DNA of 10,462 bases from Lentisphaeria bacterium UBA1784. Its GTDB lineage: Bacteria; Verrucomicrobiota; Lentisphaeria; Victivallales; Victivallaceae. Within the stretch, counting starts at the first letter, position 1. Each line of letters begins with the position of its first letter. A program made the position numbers and the translations under genes. Shown one piece after another: positions 6,832 to 10,462 of this stretch. The notes under the pieces are model-generated. The model was not told where the DNA came from and did not search any database. It saw nothing but the letters and a program-made list of their open reading frames with translations. The stretch is taken from positions 1 to 10,462 of the forward strand of contig DCGG01000058.1 of assembly GCA_002315455.1 (NCBI GenBank). Direction: 5' to 3'.

Positions 6832-8175
6832 TCAGATGCCCTGATCCACCATGGCGTCGGCGACCTTCAGGAAGCCGGCGATGTTGGCGCCCGCCACGTA
6901 GTTGCCTTTCATGCCGAAGCGCTCGGCGGCGCTGGTGCAGGCCGCGTGGATGTTCTGCATGATGCCGTGGAGTTTGGCGTCCACGTCCTCGGCGCTCCAG
7001 GACATCCGGAGGGAGTTCTGGGACATCTCCAGACCGCTGGTGGCGACGCCGCCGGCGTTGGCCGCCTTGGCGGGACCGAAGAGGAAATTCTTGCTCTGCA
7101 TAAAGGCCACGGCCTCGGAGGTGGAGGGCATGTTCGCGCCCTCGGAGACGCAGAAGCAGCCGCCCTCGAAGAGCGCCTTGGCATCGTCGAGGTCCAGTTC
7201 GTTCTGGGTGGCGCTGGGGGCCGCGATGTCGGTCTTGGCCAGCCGCCACGGACGCTGCTTCTCAAAGTACTTCGCGCCGGTGAACTTCTCCGCGTATTCG
7301 CGGATGCGGCCGCGGCGGACGTTCTTCAGCTGCATGATGAAGTCCAGTTTCTCGAGATCGATGCCGTCCTTGTCGATGATGCAGCCCGAGGAGTCGGACA
7401 TGGAGATCACCTTGGCTCCCATGCTGATGAGTTTCATGACGGTGTACTGCGCCACGTTTCCAGAACCGGAAACCATGGCGGTCTTGCCTTCGATGGATTC
7501 GCCGCGGGTCTTGAGCATCTCGTTCATGAAATAGACGTTGCCGTAGCCGGTGGCCTGCGGACGGATCAAACTGCCGCCCCAGTTGATGTTCTTGCCGGTG
7601 AGCACGCCCTCATAGGCGTTGACGATCTTCTTGTACTGGCCGAAGAGGTATCCGATCTCCCGGGCGCCCACGCCGATGTCGCCGGCCGGGACGTCGATGT
7701 TGGGGCCGATGTGGCGGTAGAGTTCCCGCATGAAAGACTGGCAGAAACTCATGACGTCGAGATCGCTCTTGCCCTTGGGGTCGAAGTTGCTGCCGCCCTT
7801 GGCTCCGCCCATGGGGAGGGTGGTGAGGCTGTTCTTGAAGATCTGCTCGAAGCCGAGGAACTTCAGGATGCTGAGGTTGACGGAGGGATGGAAGCGCAGA
7901 CCGCCTTTGTAGGGGCCGATGGCGCTGTTGAACTGGATCCGGTAACCCTTGTTGACCTGGACTTTGTTGTTGCTGTCCACCCACGGGACCTGGAAGATGA
8001 GGATGCGCTCGGGGACAACGATGCGTTCCAGAATGGCATTCTGTTCGTAGTTGGGGTTGCTGTCCAGCACCGGACTGAGGGTGTCGATGACCTCCCGGAC
8101 CGCCTGGATGAACTCGCTCTGATCGGCGTTCTTCGCGATCACGTCCTCCAGGACTCTCTTGCCGTACTCGTTCAT
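6832..8175 (-). CDS. gdhA: NADP-type glutamate dehydrogenase
   Basis: A 447-residue cytosolic enzyme that makes glutamate from 2-oxoglutarate, ammonia and NADPH (reversible). Its length equals that of the E. coli GdhA class, the hexameric small-subunit family. Substrate-site motifs are GPYKGGLRFHP (87-97, Lys90), PMGGAKGG (121-128, catalytic Lys126) and DVPAGDIGVG (161-170, catalytic Asp166). The dinucleotide fold has GSGNVAQY (237-244), followed at the end of the next strand by SDSSG (260-264), where the NADP-using E. coli enzyme has the same sequence. The start is the ATG at 8173-8175, with AGGAAG (8180-8185) just upstream. An in-frame ATG at 8236-8238 would add 21 residues unlike the family and begin at about the predicted transcription start, so I reject it. 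The gene is monocistronic, with its own promoter and terminator, and diverges from the regulator. Cofactor choice is inferred from similarity. Confidence 0.96.
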   Translation of the reverse strand: MNEYGKRVLEDVIAKNADQSEFIQAVREVIDTLSPVLDSNPNYEQNAILERIVVPERILIFQVPWVDSNNKVQVNKGYRIQFNSAIGPYKGGLRFHPSVNLSILKFLGFEQIFKNSLTTLPMGGAKGGSNFDPKGKSDLDVMSFCQSFMRELYRHIGPNIDVPAGDIGVGAREIGYLFGQYKKIVNAYEGVLTGKNINWGGSLIRPQATGYGNVYFMNEMLKTRGESIEGKTAMVSGSGNVAQYTVMKLISMGAKVISMSDSSGCIIDKDGIDLEKLDFIMQLKNVRRGRIREYAEKFTGAKYFEKQRPWRLAKTDIAAPSATQNELDLDDAKALFEGGCFCVSEGANMPSTSEAVAFMQSKNFLFGPAKAANAGGVATSGLEMSQNSLRMSWSAEDVDAKLHGIMQNIHAACTSAAERFGMKGNYVAGANIAGFLKVADAMVDQGI

Positions 8176-8179
8176 GGTA

Positions 8180-8185
8180 CTTCCT
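8180..8185 (-). promoter_or_regulatory. gdhA: Shine-Dalgarno site deciding the gdhA start
   Basis: AGGAAG on the minus strand ends 4 nt before the ATG at 8173-8175. It supports the 447-residue protein over the 468-residue frame. Confidence 0.7.
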
Positions 8186-8200
8186 TTCTTGGGGCTTGCC

Positions 8201-8230
8201 GGACCGGATCCGCCTTCCGGATGGAGGTCC
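8201..8230 (-). other. Possible stem-loop in the gdhA leader
   Basis: On the minus strand GGACC (8226-8230) can pair with GGTCC (8201-8205). Inside, ATCCG can pair with CGGAT around a GAAGG loop, with a small internal bulge between the stems. It lies wholly in the predicted 5' leader and ends about 16 nt before the ribosome-binding site. It matches no riboswitch class I can name. Confidence 0.35.
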
Positions 8231-8250
8231 GAACTCAAATTTATTTGTAT

Positions 8251-8279
8251 AATATACCATTTTAACCGATGTTTTTCAA
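8251..8279 (-). promoter_or_regulatory. gdhA: Promoter of gdhA
   Basis: On the minus strand TTGAAA (8274-8279) and TATATT (8251-8256) are separated by exactly 17 nt. Transcription would start near 8244, giving a leader of about 70 nt. The -10 box lies inside a perfect 11-bp palindrome, GTATAATATAC (8247-8257). Confidence 0.6.
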
Positions 8280-8513
8280 TGAGTTATGACTTTTTCAACG
8301 GAAAAAATCCGCAGATTTTTCACGGATGAAAAATGCATTTTTGTGAAAGTTCCTTATATTGCGAAAGATGGAAAGCATTTCAGTTTTTTGTATAGGAACG
8401 GCTTTTTTGTTGCTTTTCGGATGGAAAACGGAGAAAACTTCCCTTTTTTTGATGCGGAAACGGTGCAAAACCCGTTTTTTTTCGATTTTTTTTGGAAAAC
8501 GGGACGAATTGGC

Positions 8514-8542
8514 TTGACTTTGAGAAAAGGAAGGTTTATATT
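8514..8542 (+). promoter_or_regulatory. Promoter of the GntR/LacI-type regulator
   Basis: TTGACT (8514-8519) and TATATT (8537-8542) are separated by 17 nt. Transcription would start near 8549, only about 28 nt before the first likely start codon. This supports excluding the upstream in-frame extension from the protein. Confidence 0.6.
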
Positions 8543-8552
8543 TAGTTGTTTC

Positions 8553-8570
8553 TATACAAAAAACAGTATA
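8553..8570. promoter_or_regulatory. Candidate operator of the regulator (inverted repeat)
   Basis: TATAC (8553-8557) and GTATA (8566-8570) form a perfect 5-bp inverted repeat with an 8-nt A-rich spacer, immediately after the predicted transcription start of the regulator. GntR-family proteins bind as dimers to such palindromes, and this position would suit autorepression. The AT-rich background makes chance pairing possible. Confidence 0.4.
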
Positions 8571-8576
8571 AAATAT

Positions 8577-9632
8577 ATGTCCGTCATGACCCGCCAGAAA
8601 AACTCCATGCCCCGCAAAGTGGAATTTGCCAGGGACGCGATCATCAATTACATCCACGATCACCGGCTCGTGGCCGGAGACCGGCTCCCCTCCTACTCCC
8701 AGCTCCGCAAGGAACTGGACTTGGGCAGCCAGACCATCTCCGATGCCGTGGCTTCGCTGTGCAGCGCAGGGGTGCTCGAGGTGCGGGACAAGGTGGGCAT
8801 CTTCGTTCTGGACCCCGCCGGCGGCGGCATCTCCGGACGCACCATCGCCATCGCGGTGCGGCAACTGGCTTCCAGCGCTTACTCTGCCACGCTGGCCGGA
8901 TACATCCAGAGCATCCTGAACCTCCATAGTTGCAGTTGTCTCACGTTCTATCAGCAGTCCGGGACCAGCGCCGACAGTTTTCCCGGGCTGGCGCAGAGCA
9001 TTTCCGAGCGGCGTTTCGACGGTTTGATCGCGCTCTGCCCGCTGGGGGAGAATCTCTCCAAACATCTCGTGGAGGCTGAGATTCCCTGCTGTTTCGTGGG
9101 GGACGACGATGAACTGCCCTCCGGCGCTCGTTTGAGCGTGGTTATGGGGGTGAAGGAGTTTCTCTCCCGCTCCCGCGCCGCCCTTCAGGAGGCCGGATGT
9201 CAGCGTCTGGTTCAGCTCTGCATCTCCTCCGGACAGGCCCGGCGACGGGAGTGCGGCATCCCTGCGTTGATCGGCCGTTCTTATCCCGGCGGGGAAGCCA
9301 TCGCCGCCAAACTGCTCGCCATTGATCCTGCAGAGCGGCCCGACGGCGTGATCTGCGATGACGATACGGTGGTCAGCGGGCTCATCAGCGGATTGATCCG
9401 GGCACAGTTGCCGGACGTTCGCTACATGCCGCGGATCAGCGCCATCATCCACCGGGAACTGGGCGAATCCTACCCCGTCAGCCGGATGGTGATCTTCGAG
9501 CAGAGCGTGGAGGAGTACGCCCGCATGGCGGTCCACCTGCTGCTGGAGGTCCTCCGGGAAGGCGGGACTGACGTGCCCCATCAGGTCTGCCGGTTCAACC
9601 CGGTGGAGCGACTGGAGTCCTGCCGCGAATAA
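8577..9632 (+). CDS. GntR-type transcriptional regulator with LacI-type ligand-binding domain (AraR-like layout)
   Basis: A cytosolic DNA-binding regulator of 351 residues from the ATG at 8577. In-frame ATGs at 8586 and 8607 are also possible; none has a clear Shine-Dalgarno. Residues about 12-80 form a GntR winged helix: AGDRLPSYSQLRKELDLG (33-50) and the recognition-helix segment SQTISDAVASL (51-61), then a wing ending VGIFVLDP. Residues about 88-335 resemble the periplasmic-binding-protein-like sensor of LacI repressors, with RFDGLIAL (146-153) and PDGVICDDD (255-263) at the expected places, though shorter than usual. This domain order is that of AraR-like sugar-responsive repressors. The ligand is probably a small sugar-like molecule, but no residue identifies it. 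It lies 84 nt upstream of the aminotransferase and diverges from gdhA. Both itself and the aminotransferase are likely targets. Confidence 0.88.
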   Translation: MSVMTRQKNSMPRKVEFARDAIINYIHDHRLVAGDRLPSYSQLRKELDLGSQTISDAVASLCSAGVLEVRDKVGIFVLDPAGGGISGRTIAIAVRQLASSAYSATLAGYIQSILNLHSCSCLTFYQQSGTSADSFPGLAQSISERRFDGLIALCPLGENLSKHLVEAEIPCCFVGDDDELPSGARLSVVMGVKEFLSRSRAALQEAGCQRLVQLCISSGQARRRECGIPALIGRSYPGGEAIAAKLLAIDPAERPDGVICDDDTVVSGLISGLIRAQLPDVRYMPRISAIIHRELGESYPVSRMVIFEQSVEEYARMAVHLLLEVLREGGTDVPHQVCRFNPVERLESCRE

Positions 9633-9716
9633 GCCGAAAAAAAGATCCTTTGGATCGGAAGCGACATAAAAACGTTCCAGACAACCAAATCTCAACCAAC
9701 AAAAGGAGAAAAGATC

Positions 9717-10462
9717 ATGTCTGACAAACTCAAACAGCTGGCCATCAACGGCGGAGCCAAGATCTACGACAAGGCGTTCCCTGCGTGGCCCCAGTTCAAC
9801 CCCGCCTGCTACGACAAAGTGGTGGACATCCTGAAGAGCGGCAAGGTCAACTACTGGACCGGCAAGGTCGGCATGCAGTTCGAGAAGGCGTGGGCCCAGT
9901 GGCTGGGCGTCCGCAACGCCATCAGCGTCTCCAACGGCACCGCCGCGCTTCACACCGCGCTCTCCAGCCTCGGCATCGGGCCCGGAGATGAAGTAATCTG
10001 CACCAGTTACAGCTTCATCGCTTCCAGTTTCTGCGCCCTGCAGGCCGGCGCGCTGCCCGTCTTCGTTGACGTGGACACCGACCACCTGCTGAATCCCGCT
10101 CTCATCGAGGCCGCCATCACCGAGCGCACCAAGGCCATCGTTGTGGTCCACCTCTACGGCATGGTCGCGGACATGGATCCCATCATGGCCATTGCCAAGA
10201 AGCACAACCTCTACGTCATTGAAGACTGCGCCCAGTGCTTCGGCGGCGTTTACAAGGGCAAGAAAGCCGGTACCATCGGCCACGTCGGCTGCTTCAGTTT
10301 CTGCCAGAGCAAGCATTTCACCACAGGCGGCGAGGGCGGCATGGTCTGCACCAACGACGACGATCTCGCCTGGGAGTGCCGTTCCTTCCGCGACCACGGC
10401 TACGACGTGAAGGCCAAGCTGAACCTGCTGGAGATGGAGGGCAAGCAGCTCTACATCCACCG
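9717..10462 (+). CDS. DegT/DnrJ/EryC1/StrS-family PLP-dependent aminotransferase (5' part, cut by window edge)
   Basis: The first 248 residues of a PLP enzyme that transfers an amino group, usually from glutamate or glutamine, to a keto sugar, keto-cyclitol or similar substrate. Seen in order: LAINGG near the N-terminus, with AWPQF soon after (an opening I associate with the StsC/AHBA-synthase side of the family); SNGTAALHTAL (72-82), binding the cofactor phosphate; EDCAQ (169-173), whose Asp170 contacts the pyridine nitrogen; and SKHFTTGGEGG (198-208), in which Lys199 should form the Schiff base. The ATG at 9717 follows AAAGGAG (GGAG 9705-9708) by 8 nt. No promoter is evident in the 84-nt gap to the regulator, so co-transcription is likely. 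The substrate is not determinable here; the remaining third or so of the protein is off the right edge. Confidence 0.93.
   Translation, partial: MSDKLKQLAINGGAKIYDKAFPAWPQFNPACYDKVVDILKSGKVNYWTGKVGMQFEKAWAQWLGVRNAISVSNGTAALHTALSSLGIGPGDEVICTSYSFIASSFCALQAGALPVFVDVDTDHLLNPALIEAAITERTKAIVVVHLYGMVADMDPIMAIAKKHNLYVIEDCAQCFGGVYKGKKAGTIGHVGCFSFCQSKHFTTGGEGGMVCTNDDDLAWECRSFRDHGYDVKAKLNLLEMEGKQLYIH

Larger units (their letters stand above)
8280..8576. other. AT-rich divergent control region between gdhA and the regulator
   Basis: Nearly 300 bases rich in A and T runs, lying between divergent promoters. It holds a terminator-like hairpin with a T run on the plus strand (8458-8482), an overlapping inverted repeat (8471-8478 with 8496-8503), the regulator promoter (8514-8542) and a palindromic site (8553-8570). 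The regulator frame is open through all of it, but the encoded stretch is rich in Phe and Lys and matches no domain, so I treat it as non-coding. Confidence 0.65.

Noticed and set aside
8176..8238. A 21-residue N-terminal extension of glutamate dehydrogenase
   Set aside because: The inner ATG has a good Shine-Dalgarno and gives exactly the family length. The extension begins at about the predicted transcription start and covers the foldable leader.
6544..8265. A plus-strand open frame of 573 codons
   Set aside because: It is antisense to glutamate dehydrogenase, whose motifs and length leave no doubt about the coding strand.
9637..9656. A terminator-like hairpin read on the minus strand (GATCC-AAA-GGATC followed by seven T)
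   Set aside because: The stem is only 5 bp, and no minus-strand gene is visible to its right within the window, so it is probably incidental.
8295..10460. A minus-strand open frame of 721 codons
   Set aside because: It is antisense to both the regulator and the aminotransferase, which carry recognisable domains on the plus strand.

Overview
The window reads as ordinary chromosomal DNA from a GC-rich bacterium whose intergenic spacers are strikingly AT-rich, with long T and A runs. Three things fit a PVC-group bacterium, perhaps Lentisphaerota (Victivallales-like): a GntR-type winged helix fused to a LacI-type sensor, next to a DegT-family aminotransferase; a large sodium/solute symporter carrying an STDD motif; and the two-tone base composition. 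This placement is inference from gene content, not from a marker gene. No phage, transposon, CRISPR array, rRNA or tRNA is visible.

Layout, left to right. Positions 1-2041 (minus strand) hold a tight three-gene cluster, read from right to left: an M42-family metallo-aminopeptidase, a 62-residue single-span membrane protein, and the 5' part of a DEAH-box helicase of the HrpA type that runs off the left edge. A candidate promoter lies at 2088-2117. Positions 2163-3880 (minus) hold a stand-alone 550-residue protein of unknown function with a central coiled coil. It has its own candidate promoter (4034-4061) and a clear intrinsic terminator (2163-2195). Positions 3896-4292 are non-coding and very AT-rich. 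Positions 4293-6599 (minus) encode a 768-residue sodium:solute symporter, preceded by a near-consensus promoter (6675-6703). Positions 6775-8175 (minus) hold an NADP-type glutamate dehydrogenase with its own promoter, a 5' leader that can fold, and a strong terminator. Positions 8280-8576 form a divergent, T/A-run-rich control region. Rightward from it run a GntR/LacI hybrid regulator (8577-9632) and a DegT/DnrJ/EryC1-type PLP aminotransferase (9717 to the right edge).

The genes form separate units rather than one pathway. Glutamate dehydrogenase assimilates ammonia and supplies glutamate, a common amino donor for DegT-family enzymes. The regulator probably controls itself and the adjacent aminotransferase, and possibly the divergent dehydrogenase. 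The peptidase, membrane protein and helicase are probably co-transcribed. The least explained item is the 550-residue orphan. The control region at 8247-8576, with palindromes and overlapping hairpins, is the most structured non-coding stretch. I found no clear evidence of a complete novel multi-gene system.
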